Origin: CAYUCJ01 sp049282265
GTDB taxonomy: Bacteria > Desulfobacterota > DSM-4660 > Desulfatiglandales > Desulfatiglandaceae
Reading direction: 5' to 3'
Assembly (NCBI GenBank): GCA_049282265.1
Contig: JBAPTR010000058.1
Coordinates: 1-5,789 of the forward strand
DNA length: 5,789 bases
Shown: positions 5,701 to 5,789 of the stretch, piece by piece
How the letters are laid out: each line of letters starts with the position of its first letter
How positions within the stretch are numbered: the stretch's first letter is position 1
Notes under the pieces: generated by a model
Database searches by the model: none
Told to the model about the DNA's origin: nothing
The model's input: only the letters and a program-made list of their open reading frames with translations
Program-made: the position numbers and the translations under genes

Positions 5701-5789
5701 ATGAGTACATTGGATGATCATGCGAAAGAGATTTCTGAGGATACTGCCGGTGGGTCGACTTCAGAACAATCCGACGAGGCAAAAATGGA
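5701..5789 (+). CDS. N-terminus of an unrecognised, acidic hydrophilic protein (runs off right edge)
   Basis: ATG at 5701 opens a frame with no stop through 5789 (29 codons and two bases). GGAG at 5692-5695, five bases before the ATG, supports the start. In-frame stops at 5656 and 5668, and no other start codon after them, leave no alternative. The visible residues begin MSTLDDHAKEI and are rich in Ser, Thr, Asp and Glu (8 of 29 acidic). There is no signal peptide or membrane segment, so a cytoplasmic protein with a flexible acidic N-terminal tail is likely. The function cannot be told from this fragment. The gene is divergent from the YD/RHS gene and has its own promoter. Confidence 0.75.
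   Translation, partial: MSTLDDHAKEISEDTAGGSTSEQSDEAKM

Overview
The window holds one very large, uninterrupted reading frame on the minus strand (4961 down to 1, running off the left edge), a roughly 740-base A+T-rich intergenic region, and the first 29 codons of a divergent plus-strand gene (from 5701, running off the right edge). Secreted YD/RHS proteins with Ig-like and NHL repeats, strong GGAGG-type ribosome sites and a -24/-12 (sigma-54) promoter suggest a Gram-negative bacterium. Desulfobacterota (the sulfate-reducing 'deltaproteobacteria') is my best guess, from general similarity to proteins of that group. Nothing in the window proves it.

The large gene encodes at least 1653 residues. 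In order these are: a Sec signal peptide, a beta-rich N-terminal region, three Ig-like repeats, a transthyretin/carboxypeptidase-regulatory-like domain, a beta-rich insert with an Asp/Asn-rich calcium-binding-type segment, an Ig-like 'plug' region, six NHL repeats of exactly 56 residues each, and the beginning of a YD-repeat shell. From the transthyretin-like domain onward, the order and several short motifs match the extracellular part of animal teneurins. This is the main discovery of the window. The C-terminal part, where a toxin or other effector tip would lie, is outside the window.

The intergenic region looks built for regulation. Facing the large gene is a near-consensus sigma-54 promoter (TGGCAC-N5-TTGC). 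About 210-235 bases upstream of its predicted start lie two TGCACA/TGTGCA dyads spaced about two helical turns apart, the layout expected for an NtrC-type enhancer-binding protein. Next to these lie a perfect 10-bp inverted repeat and a 144-base imperfect palindrome that may be a degenerate MITE-like element or a structured RNA. A separate sigma-70-type promoter (TTGACA-N17-TACAAG) faces the right-hand gene, so the two genes appear to be controlled independently. The simplest picture is a surface or secreted teneurin-like YD protein expressed on demand through sigma-54, next to an unrelated or unknown gene with a housekeeping promoter.
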